64,000 nt of DNA. Origin: Sphingorhabdus sp. M41. GTDB lineage: Bacteria > Pseudomonadota > Alphaproteobacteria > Sphingomonadales > Sphingomonadaceae. The stretch lies in the NCBI RefSeq assembly GCF_001586275.1, contig NZ_CP014545.1, forward strand, positions 434,001 to 498,000. The letters are read 5' to 3'. A program made the position numbers and the translations under genes. Within the stretch, counting starts at the first letter, position 1. Every line of letters begins with the position of its first letter. The notes under the pieces were generated by a model that was not told the origin of the DNA, made no database searches, and worked only from the letters and a program-made list of their open reading frames with translations. Below are positions 35,811 through 45,104 of this stretch, one piece after another.

Positions 35811-36171
35811 CGAAACCAAAATGTACGGCATCTCCAATTGCGACACCGTCAAGAAGGCGCGCAACTGGATGGAGCGTAACGGCATCAACTATGTCTTTCA
35901 CGACTATAAGAAGTCCGGAATCACCAGGGAAAAGCTTGAAATGTGGGTAATGATGGTTGGCTGGGAAGCGCTGGTCAACAAGCGCGGCACCACTTTTCGC
36001 AAGCTGCCCGACATGGTGAAGGAAAATATCGGCGATGATACAGCGGTTATGGTGATGGCAGAAAACCCCAGCATGATCAAACGGCCGGTACTGGAACATG
36101 GCGACGAACTGGTCGTCGGATTCAAGGCATCGGAATATGAAGCCGTGGGGCTGACTGCGCGCAATAGCTGA
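35803..36171 (+). CDS. ArsC/Spx-family protein (YffB-like)
   Basis: A 122-residue thioredoxin-fold protein of the YffB type: MYGISNCDTVKKARNWMERN at 7-26 with a single active-site cysteine (Cys13), VGWEALVNKRGTTFRKLPD and MIKRPVLEHGDELVVGF. Relatives are arsenate-reductase-like, but YffB proteins have no proven arsenate activity. It starts within the last codons of nth, so the three genes from 34441 probably form one unit. Its role is unknown. Confidence 0.88.
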   Translation: MSNETKMYGISNCDTVKKARNWMERNGINYVFHDYKKSGITREKLEMWVMMVGWEALVNKRGTTFRKLPDMVKENIGDDTAVMVMAENPSMIKRPVLEHGDELVVGFKASEYEAVGLTARNS

Positions 36172-36365
36172 TAATATCGGGTGGGTGGACTGGCGGTGAT
36201 TGTCCCGCATATCCGCCTCTTCAGCCACCCCAATGGCCGTATCGCTTCTCGAACCCGCATATTCTATCTCGTCATATCAAATCCGGTTACGGGCGGTTGT
36301 AATGTAGGGATTTTGTCAGGGATTCCTGCTAGAATCGCTCGATTGAAATATGAGGTGATAAGATC

Positions 36366-36647
36366 ATGGTTCAGGCGAAATGGAACGGCGCGGTAATCGC
36401 GGAAAGCGATGATACGGTGGTCGTGGAAGGCAATCATTATTTCCCGCGCGAAGCGGTCTGGTCGAAATATCTGATGCACAGCGATACCACCAGCCATTGT
36501 CCCTGGAAGGGCGATGCATCCTATCATTCGCTGATCGTCGAGGGTGAGATCAACGAAGACGCCGCCTGGTATTATCCGTCGCCAAAAACGGCGGCTGCTG
36601 AAATCGCAGGACGGATCGCGTTCTGGAACGGCGTCGAGGTCAGCTGA
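36366..36647 (+). CDS. DUF427-domain protein
   Basis: A 93-residue single DUF427 domain: KWNGAVIAESDDTVVVEGNH, YFPREAVW, and CPWKGDASYHSLIVEGE near the middle, then AAWYYPSPK. Widespread, mostly unstudied family of small beta proteins. It is two bases before the glpQ-like gene. The 194 bases before it (36172-36365) hold no gene I can support. Confidence 0.88.
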   Translation: MVQAKWNGAVIAESDDTVVVEGNHYFPREAVWSKYLMHSDTTSHCPWKGDASYHSLIVEGEINEDAAWYYPSPKTAAAEIAGRIAFWNGVEVS

Positions 36648-36649
36648 TC

Positions 36650-37738
36650 ATGAGCGTCCGGATGGCCCTACATTCGCTATTCATAATGATATTGGCTGGT
36701 TGCAGCGTACAGGCGGCACGGGGCGGAAATTCGGAGATGCGCGTGGCTACACTGAGCGGAGGTCCGCCGATCATCATCGCTCATCGCGGCGCCAGTGGTG
36801 AGCGGCCGGAACATACGCTGGCTGCCTATCAACTGGCGATCGAGCAGGGCGCGGATTTCATCGAACCCGATCTGGTGCTGACCAAGGACGGCATTTTGGT
36901 GGTGCGGCACGAAAATGAGATCAGCGAAACCACCGATGTCGCCGACAAGCCGGAATTTGCCGGTCGCAAGACGATCAAGATGATCGACGGCACCCGCCAG
37001 GAGGGCTGGTTCACCGAAGATTTTACGCTCGCTGAGATAAAGACACTCAGGGCAAAGGAGCGCCTGCCCGAACTGCGCGAAGCAAACAGCCGCTATGATG
37101 GTCAATTCGAAGTCCCGACTTTTGAAGAGGTCCTGCAATTGCTCGAAGCGCATGCTGCTGAAAGTGGCAAACGGGTCGGCGTCTATCCGGAGACCAAGCA
37201 TCCGAGCTATTTCAAGGGCCTGGGGCTGGGCCATGACGAGCCTTTGCTCGGGCTGCTGAACCAATATGGCTACAGCGGCAAGGATGATCCGGTCTTCATC
37301 CAGTCGTTCGAGGTTGGCAATCTGAAGGCGCTGAACAAGGAAACGGACGTTCGGCTGGTGCAGCTGGTTGCCAGCGAAGGTGGGCCAGTGGATCAGCAGG
37401 CGCTGACCTACGCCATGATGGTTACAGCTGGGGGCTTGAAGGAAATTGCCGGCTATGCCGATGGGTTGGGGCCGTCAAAAGATCTGGTGATCAGCCGCAA
37501 TGCCATCGGTCAGCTGAGCGCTCCTACCGGACTGGTTGCGGCGGCGCATCAGGTGGGTCTGGTCGTCCACCCATGGACATTCCGCCGCGAGAATTATTTC
37601 CAGCCGACCGATTTCAAGAGCGGCATCGATCCGCGCGACCCGGGCGATCTGCAAGGTGAAATCCGGGCGTTCATCGCTGCGGGCGTCGATGGTTTGTTCA
37701 GCGATAATCCGGCTCAGGCGGTATCCGCAGCTAAATAG
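36650..37738 (+). CDS. glpQ: Glycerophosphodiester phosphodiesterase
   Basis: A 362-residue GlpQ-type enzyme with a lipoprotein signal (SLFIMILAGC, Cys18). The catalytic core shows IIAHRGASGERPEHT (first catalytic His and Arg), EPDLVLTKDGILVVRHE (metal-binding Glu/Asp and second His) and TKHPSYFKG. It cuts glycerophosphodiesters to glycerol-3-phosphate and an alcohol in the periplasm. The 3-prime end overlaps the convergent MFS gene by 25 bases. Confidence 0.93.
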   Translation: MSVRMALHSLFIMILAGCSVQAARGGNSEMRVATLSGGPPIIIAHRGASGERPEHTLAAYQLAIEQGADFIEPDLVLTKDGILVVRHENEISETTDVADKPEFAGRKTIKMIDGTRQEGWFTEDFTLAEIKTLRAKERLPELREANSRYDGQFEVPTFEEVLQLLEAHAAESGKRVGVYPETKHPSYFKGLGLGHDEPLLGLLNQYGYSGKDDPVFIQSFEVGNLKALNKETDVRLVQLVASEGGPVDQQALTYAMMVTAGGLKEIAGYADGLGPSKDLVISRNAIGQLSAPTGLVAAAHQVGLVVHPWTFRRENYFQPTDFKSGIDPRDPGDLQGEIRAFIAAGVDGLFSDNPAQAVSAAK

Positions 37739-38946
37739 TGGCGGCGGGTGGTGACGGCGTAAATCAATATTGAGACGACCATCAAGGCGGCACCCAGAAT
37801 GAAGGGCGCGCCGGGGAAATAGAGGCCTTCTTTATCGGCATAAGCCCCGAATACGCCGGTCATCACCACCGGCCCGATGATCGAGGTCAGGCTGATCGTG
37901 CTGGCAATCGACCCCTGCAATTCACCCTGGGCATCCTCGCTGATCCGGCTGCTCATCATCTGTTGCATTGCCGGAAAGGCGAAGCCGCTGGCGGCACCGA
38001 CGATGATCCCCAGAAACACGAACCAGTCATTCGGCGCGAATGCGAAGATCAGATAGGCGGGTATTCCGAACAGCAAGCCGAACTGGCCAGCGCGCCTTTC
38101 GCCCAGCTTCCTGATCAATGGCCCGGTCAATATGCCCTGGACCAGCGCCAGCAATATGCCGAACAGGGCGACGCTCAGCCCGATTTTCAAGATGGTCCAG
38201 TCGAACCGTTCGATCAGCCAATAGGCCCAAATCGCAATCTGCGCCTGTGCCGCCAGCTGGAGCACGAATATGGTCGACAGAAAGCCGAGGACGAGCGGCG
38301 TTTTGCTCATCTGGAAGATGCTGCCCATCGGATTTGCCCGGGTGATTGAAAAGGGCCGGCGCTTCTGCTTCGGCAGCGTTTCCTGCAAGATCACGAAGCC
38401 GACGGCCGTCCCGACCAGCGCAAGAATCGAGGCGGCGATAAACGGCAGCCGTTCGCCATATTCGCCGAGCACGCCGCCGATGCCGGGGCCGAGGACAAAG
38501 CCCATCGCGCCGGCGCCGCCCAATATACCGAAATATTTGCCGCGCTCGGCCGGTGATGTCACATCGGCAACGCAGCTATTGGCCGCAGCCCAGCTCGCAC
38601 CCATGATCCCCGACAATATCCGGCCGATGAACAGCCAGACCAATGTCGGCGCCCAGGCCATGATTGCATAGTCGAGTCCGAGCAGAAACAGCGTGACCAG
38701 CAACACCGGCCGGCGCCCGAACCGGTCGCTCAGGCCGCCAATGACCGGGGCGAACAGGAATTGCATCATCGCATAGGCGAATAACAGCCAGCCGCCGATT
38801 TCGGCGGCGCGATCGATTGTCGTGCCGGTGATTCCCTCGATGAGGGCAGGCATGACGGGCAGGATCAGACCGATGCCCATCATGTCGATAAACACGATGA
38901 AGGCGACAAACAGCAAAATGGACTCTGGCTTGCGGGCCACAGGCAT
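37714..38946 (-). CDS. TetA-like MFS efflux transporter
   Basis: A 410-residue MFS protein with 12 hydrophobic segments. Motif A between TM2 and TM3 is GGLSDRFGRRPVLL, with a central cytoplasmic loop at about 200-215 (LPKQKRRPFS). The pattern DMMGIGLILPVMPALIEGI in TM1 is that of the TetA/bicyclomycin drug:H+ antiporters, but the substrate cannot be inferred. The start is ATG 38946 (GGAA 8 bases upstream); a TTG four codons earlier is possible. It is divergent from panB. Confidence 0.9.
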   Translation of the reverse strand: MPVARKPESILLFVAFIVFIDMMGIGLILPVMPALIEGITGTTIDRAAEIGGWLLFAYAMMQFLFAPVIGGLSDRFGRRPVLLVTLFLLGLDYAIMAWAPTLVWLFIGRILSGIMGASWAAANSCVADVTSPAERGKYFGILGGAGAMGFVLGPGIGGVLGEYGERLPFIAASILALVGTAVGFVILQETLPKQKRRPFSITRANPMGSIFQMSKTPLVLGFLSTIFVLQLAAQAQIAIWAYWLIERFDWTILKIGLSVALFGILLALVQGILTGPLIRKLGERRAGQFGLLFGIPAYLIFAFAPNDWFVFLGIIVGAASGFAFPAMQQMMSSRISEDAQGELQGSIASTISLTSIIGPVVMTGVFGAYADKEGLYFPGAPFILGAALMVVSILIYAVTTRRHYLAADTA

Positions 38947-39086
38947 GAATATTTCCAATAGATGGAGATCAGATTTTGGTGAGTCGCGAGACGGAAGAAG
39001 TGTGCCGCAATGTTATTTGCAAGGCAATGGACAATCGCGGCAACAGGATACTGGTCTTATCCGCCAAGTGGGGCTAAACATCTTTC

Positions 39087-39959
39087 ATGTCCACAACCTT
39101 CAAACTCGATACCTCCACCAGTCGCGCCAATCCCCGGCCACAGCCGATGCGGCGCCTGTCTGTTCCGAAAATCCAGACCCGCAAGGTCGACGGTGTGACG
39201 GCGGAGCCGGTGGTCATGCTGACCGCCTATACTGCGCGGACGGCGCAATTGCTCGACGCGCATTGCGATATGCTGCTGGTCGGCGATTCGCTGGCGCAGG
39301 TGATCTACGGTCTCGATTCGACGATTCCGGTCACACTCGACATGATGTGCAACCATGGTGCAGCGGTGGTCCGGGGCAGCTATCACAGCGTTGTCGTCGT
39401 CGACATGCCGTTCGGATCCTATGAAGCGTCGCCGGAAAAAGCTTATGAAAGCGCCGCCCATATCCTGAAGGAAACCGGAGCGGCTGCAGTCAAGCTCGAG
39501 GGCGGTGAAGTGATGGCGGAGACCGTCGCTTTTCTGGTCCAGCGGGGCATTCCTGTAGTCGGCCATGTCGGCCTGACCCCGCAAGCTATCAACGTGCTGG
39601 GAGGCTATGCCGCGCGCGGTCGCAGTGACGCGGAAGCAAAGAAGATTGTCGGCGATGCGGTTGCTCTGGACAAGGCTGGCGCCTTTGCGATTGTGCTGGA
39701 AGGTGTGCTCGAACCAATTGCGATCGAAGCGACCAAGGCGGTGGATGCCATCACCATCGGCATTGGCGCATCGGCGCAATGCGACGGTCAGGTGCTGGTC
39801 ACCGAGGATATGCTTGGCATGTTTGACCGCACCGCTCGCTTCGTAAAACGCTATCACAATATTGCCGAGCAGATCGATCAGGCCGCGCAGCAATATGCCG
39901 GAGAGGTCAGAGAGCGCAGCTTTCCGGGACCGGACCAGCTCTATCAGCCGAAAAAATAG
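39087..39959 (+). CDS. panB: 3-methyl-2-oxobutanoate hydroxymethyltransferase
   Basis: A 290-residue TIM-barrel PanB: VVMLTAYTARTAQLLDAHCD, DSLAQVIYGLDSTIPVTLDM (Mg-binding Asp), KLEGGEVMAETV (catalytic Glu) and GIPVVGHVGLTPQ. It adds a hydroxymethyl group from methylene-tetrahydrofolate to 2-oxoisovalerate in pantothenate synthesis. No panC is next to it. The downstream 39960-40115 holds a nested hairpin. Confidence 0.96.
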   Translation: MSTTFKLDTSTSRANPRPQPMRRLSVPKIQTRKVDGVTAEPVVMLTAYTARTAQLLDAHCDMLLVGDSLAQVIYGLDSTIPVTLDMMCNHGAAVVRGSYHSVVVVDMPFGSYEASPEKAYESAAHILKETGAAAVKLEGGEVMAETVAFLVQRGIPVVGHVGLTPQAINVLGGYAARGRSDAEAKKIVGDAVALDKAGAFAIVLEGVLEPIAIEATKAVDAITIGIGASAQCDGQVLVTEDMLGMFDRTARFVKRYHNIAEQIDQAAQQYAGEVRERSFPGPDQLYQPKK

Positions 39960-39963
39960 CGAG

Positions 39964-40004
39964 ATTTCCACATTTGGCCGATCGGCCGTTCAGCCTGTGG
40001 AAAT
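39964..40004. other. Nested hairpin after panB
   Basis: ATTTCCACA (39964-39972) pairs with TGTGGAAAT (39996-40004), and inside it lies the 12-base palindrome GGCCGATCGGCC (39976-39987). No T-run follows, so it is not a typical intrinsic terminator. Confidence 0.45.
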
Positions 40005-40115
40005 GGTCAATAGACTTTTACATTTGCTATTGTGGACGCTAAAGGACAGCCGATTGCAATGCGCCTTCGTCTGACCGGCGGATGCGGCACGCGAAACAGA
40101 TTTGAGGAAGCCACA

Positions 40116-40886
40116 TTGGCCAAAGACAAAGATAAAGCACCAGAAGAGCAGACGGATCGTTCGGAACAGGTGTTCCTGCGCGAAGTTGACGAAGCCGTGC
40201 GTGAAGATCAGCTGAAAAATTTCGCTGCCCGTTACGGGCTATGGATTTTTGCGGCGGTTGTCATTGGTCTGGGCTCGCTGGCTGGTTGGATATTTTATCA
40301 AAACAGCCAGAATGAAGATTCGGGCCTCCGCAGCGAGGAATATGTCGCTGCTATCGACAGCATCCGCCAGAATAATCTTGATGGTGCAGCGACAGCGCTC
40401 GAGCCCCTGATGGAAGCGAAGCAGGACGGGTATCGCGCCGCAGCACAATTGCTGCAGGCCAATATCGCGCTTGAGAAAAATGATCCGAAAAAAGCGATCG
40501 AAGGTTATGGCAAGGTTGCTGCCGACGACAGTCTGCCAAAGCCTTTTCGCGATCTGGCGCTGATCCGCCAGACCGCCGCGGAATTTGATGCGCTCAAGCC
40601 CCAGCAAGTGATCGACCGGCTGAAGCCGCTCGCAGTACCGGGCAACCCCTGGTTCGGCAGCGCTGGTGAAATGGTCGCAATTTCTTATCTGAATTTGAAA
40701 AAGTCCAATCTGGCTGGCCCGCTTTTTGCCCAGCTTGCGAAAGATGAAAGTGTCCCGGCCACAATCCGGTCGCGTGCCTTGCAGATGGCGGGTGTCGAAG
40801 GCATTGACGCTGTCGTTTTGGACAGTGATGATAAAAAAGTAACACCGCTTGATACGGATGTGGCTGAGGGAGAATCCAAGGAATGA
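40116..40886 (+). CDS. YfgM/Tol-Pal-type TPR membrane protein
   Basis: A 256-residue YfgM-like protein: charged N-terminus, one transmembrane helix (LWIFAAVVIGLGSLAGWIFY, about 45-64), then periplasmic TPR-like helices (EYVAAIDSIRQNNLDGAATA, YRAAAQLLQANIALEKNDPK). YfgM proteins sit at the Sec translocon with periplasmic chaperones. TTG 40116 has GAGGAAG five bases upstream and fits the family start; an in-frame ATG at 40059 lacks a ribosome binding site. It overlaps bamB by four bases, the usual YfgM-BamB-Der order. Confidence 0.85.
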   Translation: MAKDKDKAPEEQTDRSEQVFLREVDEAVREDQLKNFAARYGLWIFAAVVIGLGSLAGWIFYQNSQNEDSGLRSEEYVAAIDSIRQNNLDGAATALEPLMEAKQDGYRAAAQLLQANIALEKNDPKKAIEGYGKVAADDSLPKPFRDLALIRQTAAEFDALKPQQVIDRLKPLAVPGNPWFGSAGEMVAISYLNLKKSNLAGPLFAQLAKDESVPATIRSRALQMAGVEGIDAVVLDSDDKKVTPLDTDVAEGESKE

Positions 40887-42217
40887 TTTCCGGTAAGAAA
40901 CTGATCGCCAGCGTGCTGGCCCTTTCCTTGTTGTCTGGCTGCGGCATTTTGGGTGGCGGCGATGGCGAAGACAAGAAGAACACACCGACGCTCGGCAAGC
41001 GTACTCCGATTTTGAGCGGGGAAAGCGGTGCGGAAGTTGATCCGGCCCTTGCCTCGATTGCTGTGATTCTGCCCGCACCGGTTGCCAATAGCGAATGGGC
41101 GCAATCTGGCGGCAACGCGAGCAAATCAATCGGCAACGTTGCCCTTGAAGGCAATCTTGCAAGAGTCTGGACTGCAAATATCAGCGGTACCAACAAGCGT
41201 GAACGGCTGGCAGCAGCTCCTGTGGTATCCGGTGGACGGCTCTTTGTCACAGACACGCAAGCAATGGTCCATGCCTTTGACGCAGCGACCGGCGCAAAAA
41301 TCTGGTCGACCCAGATCGAAGTCGAGGGCGATGGCGAATCGTCGCGTTTTGGCGGCGGAGCCAGCGTGTTTGATAAAATCGTCTATGCGACCAATGGCGT
41401 CGGCGATGTCGTCGCGCTCAACGTGGCGGACGGTAGCCAGATCTGGAAAGTTCGTCCGGCGGGTCCCCTGCGCGGCTCGCCAACGATTTCCAACGGCAAT
41501 GTCTATGTGATGACGCAGGACAATCAAATCTACGCGCTCAACATGCTCGATGGATCGGTGCAGTGGAACGAAGCGGGCACAGTTGGTCTGGCGGGTATTT
41601 TCGGCGTAGCCGCTCCTGCGGCCGGGCAAGGCACGATTGTGGCCGGCTATTCCTCGGGCGAATTGACAGCCTATCGCTATGAAAATGGCCGCAATTTGTG
41701 GAATGATGCGCTTGCACGAACGAGCATTTCGACCTCGGTGGCGACGCTTTCCGATATCGATGCGGACCCGGTGATCGATCGCGGCCGCGTCTTCGCGCTG
41801 GGCCAAGGCGGCCGTATGGCAGCCTATGAACTGGTTACCGGCCAGCGGATCTGGGAATTGAATATTGCCGGGATCACGACGCCGGTTGTGGCGGGCGAAT
41901 GGGTGTTCGTGCTGACCGATGATGCGAAGCTGCTGTGTATCGCCCGGCCGAATGGCAAGGTTCGCTGGATCAGCCAGCTTGCTTCCTTCAAGAATGAAGA
42001 GAAGAAGAAGAATCCGATCAACTGGACGGGGCCGATATTGGCTGGCAATCGTCTGATTGTGGCCAGCACCGAAGGCGATGTCGTTTCGATTTCTCCCGGT
42101 GAGGGATCGAGCCAGACGCTGTTCGAACTGGACGATGGCGTTTCGCTGCCGCCGATAGTTGCAGGCGGCATGTTATATATTCTCGACGACAGTGGCCGGA
42201 TTTCCGCGTTCCGCTGA
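40883..42217 (+). CDS. bamB: Outer-membrane protein assembly factor BamB
   Basis: A 444-residue eight-bladed PQQ-like propeller lipoprotein. The signal is KLIASVLALSLLSGC (Cys20), and the repeats show AFDAATGAKIWSTQIEVEGD, ALNVADGSQIWKVRPAGPLR and ALNMLDGSVQWNEAGTVGL. It is a lipoprotein subunit of the BAM complex that inserts beta-barrel proteins. The start overlaps the YfgM-like stop (ATGA) and der follows 31 bases downstream. Confidence 0.95.
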   Translation: MISGKKLIASVLALSLLSGCGILGGGDGEDKKNTPTLGKRTPILSGESGAEVDPALASIAVILPAPVANSEWAQSGGNASKSIGNVALEGNLARVWTANISGTNKRERLAAAPVVSGGRLFVTDTQAMVHAFDAATGAKIWSTQIEVEGDGESSRFGGGASVFDKIVYATNGVGDVVALNVADGSQIWKVRPAGPLRGSPTISNGNVYVMTQDNQIYALNMLDGSVQWNEAGTVGLAGIFGVAAPAAGQGTIVAGYSSGELTAYRYENGRNLWNDALARTSISTSVATLSDIDADPVIDRGRVFALGQGGRMAAYELVTGQRIWELNIAGITTPVVAGEWVFVLTDDAKLLCIARPNGKVRWISQLASFKNEEKKKNPINWTGPILAGNRLIVASTEGDVVSISPGEGSSQTLFELDDGVSLPPIVAGGMLYILDDSGRISAFR

Positions 42218-42248
42218 GACTCAGAAGCAAAGGACAGGGACCGGCTTT

Positions 42249-43640
42249 ATGCTGCCCAATATCGCAATCATCGGTCGACCGAATGTCGGCAAATCAACGC
42301 TGTTCAACCGTCTGGTTGGCAAGAAGCTGGCGCTCGTCGACGACACGCCCGGGGTCACGCGTGACCGGCGCGAAGGGGCGGCCAATCTGCTTGGGCTCGA
42401 GTTCAACGTCGTCGACACCGCGGGCTATGAAAACGAGGATGCCAAGAGTCTGCCGGGACGGATGCGCAAGCAGACCGAACTGGCTGTCAGCGGCGCGGAA
42501 CTGGCGATATTCGTGATCGATGGCCGTGCTGGCCTCACTCCGCTTGATGAAGAAATTGCCCGTTGGCTGAGAAGCTCGAAAACGCCGGTTGTCCTGCTGG
42601 TCAACAAGGCCGAGGGCAAAGCGGCGGAATCCGGAATATTGGAAAGCTATGCGCTTGGTTTTGGTGATCCCATTCCATTCAGCGCGGAACATGGCGACGG
42701 CATGGCTGACCTGTTTCAGGCGATCCAGCCTTATGTCGAGAATTTCAAGGCTGCCGCATCCGAAGACCCTACCGACGAATCCGCGCCGCTCAAGTTGGCT
42801 ATCGTTGGCCGCCCCAATGCGGGCAAGTCGACCCTGATCAACAAGATGCTGGATGAAGACCGGCTGATTACCGGTCCGGAAGCGGGTATCACGCGCGACA
42901 GTATCACGGTGGACTGGGTCTGGCATGATGATGCGCTGACCGAGGACGAGAAGCTCGACGGTATAGAGCCTGATCGCCAGGTTCGTCTGATCGACACTGC
43001 CGGGATGCGCAAGCGGGCCAAGGTCAATGACAAGCTGGAAAAGCTGGCCGTTGCCGACGCCCGGCACGCGGTCGATTTTGCCGAAGTGGTGGTGCTGTTG
43101 CTCGATGCGACCAAGGGTCTTGAGGCGCAGGATCTGCGCATCGCCGACCATGTCATTCAGGAAGGCCGTTGCCTGGTCATCGCGATCAACAAATGGGATG
43201 TTGCAGAAGGCCCAAGCAAATTGTTCAACGGCATCCGTGCGGCGCTGAATGACGGACTGGCGCAGGTGCGTGACGTACCTCTGATCGCCGTGTCGGCTTT
43301 TACCGGCAAGGGCATTGATCAGATGATGAAAGCCGCGTTCGAGGTTCGCCGGATATGGTCGCAGCGGGTTTCTACCGGCAAGCTCAACCGCTGGTTCGAA
43401 GATGCGATTACCGAAAATCCTCCCCCAGCGCCAGGCGGCAAGCGGATCAAGTTGCGCTATATCACGCAGGCCAAGACGCGACCGCCCTCTTTCGTCATTT
43501 TCGGGACTCGAGTCGATGATCTGCCGGAAAGCTATCGCCGCTATCTGATCAACGGTATCCGCCGGGAACTTGGCTTTGGCGGTGTGCCGGTGCGTCTTAT
43601 CATCCGGGCTCCCAAAAACCCTTATCACGAAAAAGAGTGA
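42249..43640 (+). CDS. der: GTPase Der (EngA)
   Basis: A 463-residue protein with two tandem GTPase domains and a KH-like end. P-loops are GRPNVGKST (about 7-15) and GRPNAGKST (about 192-200); DTPGVTRDRR, VNKAEGK, DTAGMRKRAKV and INKWDVAEGPS are the other G motifs; the C-terminus has RYITQAKTRPPSFVIFGTR. It is needed for 50S ribosome assembly. ATG 42249 is taken; the longer upstream frame lies in bamB. Confidence 0.97.
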   Translation: MLPNIAIIGRPNVGKSTLFNRLVGKKLALVDDTPGVTRDRREGAANLLGLEFNVVDTAGYENEDAKSLPGRMRKQTELAVSGAELAIFVIDGRAGLTPLDEEIARWLRSSKTPVVLLVNKAEGKAAESGILESYALGFGDPIPFSAEHGDGMADLFQAIQPYVENFKAAASEDPTDESAPLKLAIVGRPNAGKSTLINKMLDEDRLITGPEAGITRDSITVDWVWHDDALTEDEKLDGIEPDRQVRLIDTAGMRKRAKVNDKLEKLAVADARHAVDFAEVVVLLLDATKGLEAQDLRIADHVIQEGRCLVIAINKWDVAEGPSKLFNGIRAALNDGLAQVRDVPLIAVSAFTGKGIDQMMKAAFEVRRIWSQRVSTGKLNRWFEDAITENPPPAPGGKRIKLRYITQAKTRPPSFVIFGTRVDDLPESYRRYLINGIRRELGFGGVPVRLIIRAPKNPYHEKE

Positions 43641-43774
43641 TGTTTCCGTCGCTTGGTGACGCCTGCCGCGGATAGCGGCTATTGATGTCACGCATGGTAA
43701 CTAAGTTTTTACGGATTTTACCCTAGGCTCTGCAAGAATAGCGGATTTTCGTTATTATTTTCCGGGAGCGTTCG

Positions 43775-44188
43775 ATGGCGACATTGGATAGCGAATTGAT
43801 TGATTGGACGGTTTGGGCCGAAACGCGATCCGCGCTTGGCCCGAATTATGTGCGCATACTCGGCTATTTCCGCGAAGATGGCACCCGATCGGTTAAGGAA
43901 ATTGAAGAAGCCATGCGCGCGAGCGATCCGGCAGCGATGGTTCTCGCCGCGCACAGGCTCAAGGGAGAGGCGCTGCAACTCGGCGCTTTGCAGCTAAGCC
44001 TTACTGCTGAAACGATCGAAATGACCGCCCGCGCCTGCCTCGAACATCACGAGACACCGGAGGAAATACTCGAAATGGTGGTGGCTCTGCGGCCGATGTT
44101 CCGGGAAACTCTGGCAATATTGGAGCAGGACGCCAGCCCCTTGGTCCAGCAACGTCAGCCCTTAGGCTTTGGTCGCCGGTTCGGCTGA
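43775..44188 (+). CDS. Histidine phosphotransfer (Hpt) domain protein
   Basis: A 137-residue single Hpt domain, four helices, with VLAAHRLKGEALQLGA carrying the phosphorylatable His60. A stand-alone Hpt relays phosphate between hybrid kinases and response regulators; none is nearby. GGGAGCG precedes ATG. Not identified further. Confidence 0.85.
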   Translation: MATLDSELIDWTVWAETRSALGPNYVRILGYFREDGTRSVKEIEEAMRASDPAAMVLAAHRLKGEALQLGALQLSLTAETIEMTARACLEHHETPEEILEMVVALRPMFRETLAILEQDASPLVQQRQPLGFGRRFG

Positions 44189-44204
44189 TTCCGCTGTTAC
44201 CGGC

Positions 44205-44681
44205 CTATTCGACCGATTTTGACTGCAACTGGATGTAATTCTCGATCCCCATCCGTTCGATCATGTCAAATTGCTGTTCGAGGGAATCGACATGATCTTC
44301 TTCGCTTTCCAGGATTTCGGCGAACAGATCGCGGCTGACATAGTCGCGCACGCTCTCGCAATGTTCGATGGCATCCTTGAGCATCGGTAGCGCCTCATAT
44401 TCCAGTTCCAGATCGGCCTTGAGGATTTCCTCGACCGTTTCGCCGATTTTCAACCGGCCCAGCAACTGGAAATTGGGTAATCCGTCGAGGAAAAAAATCC
44501 GCTCGGCCAATTTGTCGGCGTGCTTCATCTCATCAATCGATTCGTGCCGTTCGAATTCGGCCAATTTGGTCACGCCCCAATTGTCGAGCATGCGATAGTG
44601 CAGCCAATATTGGTTGATTGCGGTGAGTTCGTTTTTCAGAGCTTCATTGAGAAACTCGATGACTTTTGTATCGCCCTTCAT
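44205..44681 (-). CDS. bfr: Bacterioferritin
   Basis: A 158-residue bacterioferritin with the ferroxidase residues Glu18, Glu51, His54, Glu94, Glu127 and His130 and the heme ligand Met52. It forms a 24-mer that oxidises and stores iron. It follows the bfd gene on the same strand, with 122 bases between. A GCTAACGAGAAT motif at 44791 lies in the leader. Confidence 0.97.
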   Translation of the reverse strand: MKGDTKVIEFLNEALKNELTAINQYWLHYRMLDNWGVTKLAEFERHESIDEMKHADKLAERIFFLDGLPNFQLLGRLKIGETVEEILKADLELEYEALPMLKDAIEHCESVRDYVSRDLFAEILESEEDHVDSLEQQFDMIERMGIENYIQLQSKSVE

Positions 44682-44790
44682 GGCAGCGTCCTTCCCGACG
44701 TTCAGTAAATCTGTTGGGAAAGTCTATACAGCAACGTCGCGTGAAGCGAAAGGGCGTCGTTTATAGAAAACGCAATTATTTCAATGATTT

Positions 44791-44802
44791 GCTAACGAGA
44801 AT
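44791..44802. promoter_or_regulatory. GCTAACGAGAAT, candidate iron-response motif upstream of bfr
   Basis: It matches GCTAATGAGAAT upstream of bfd (45003-45014) at 11 of 12 bases and is near the first two hexamers of a Fur box (GATAATGATAAT). It lies 110 bases before the bfr start, just past the bfd stop. Confidence 0.4.
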
Positions 44803-44803
44803 G

Positions 44804-44974
44804 CTAAGCGGTCGCAAGTTGGGATTTGATTATCGTCTGGGCAAAAGCAAGGCATTGTCCGCATTTCGGCTTGCGGCCGAGCTGGGCATAGACCTGAGAC
44901 GGGCGATCCGCACCGCTGCGCACGGCGGCTCTCAGGTCTTTTTCCTTAATCGCATTGCAAACGCAAACAACCAT
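44804..44974 (-). CDS. bfd: Bacterioferritin-associated ferredoxin (BFD-like)
   Basis: A 56-residue BFD-domain [2Fe-2S] protein with Cys4 and Cys6 (VCVCNAIKEKD) and the second pair in KPKCGQCLAFA. It passes electrons to bacterioferritin to release stored iron. ATG 44974 has GAGAGGAA 7 bases upstream, so the longer upstream frame is not used. It precedes bfr on the same strand, which fits its role. Confidence 0.9.
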   Translation of the reverse strand: MVVCVCNAIKEKDLRAAVRSGADRPSQVYAQLGRKPKCGQCLAFAQTIIKSQLATA

Positions 44975-45002
44975 TTCGGTTCCTCTCTGCGACTCGTATA
45001 TC

Positions 45003-45014
45003 GCTAATGAGAAT
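45003..45014. promoter_or_regulatory. GCTAATGAGAAT, candidate iron-response motif upstream of bfd
   Basis: It lies 28 bases before the bfd start. It matches the motif at 44791-44802 at 11 of 12 bases and 10 of 12 bases of the Fur half-box pair GATAATGATAAT. Confidence 0.4.
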
Positions 45015-45104
45015 AGATCGCAATAGCAAAATAACAATATACAGACTGTCCCCATCTTTAAAATATTAGTTACACCGGCTCATGGTTTGAGCACGAGGTT
45101 GGTG

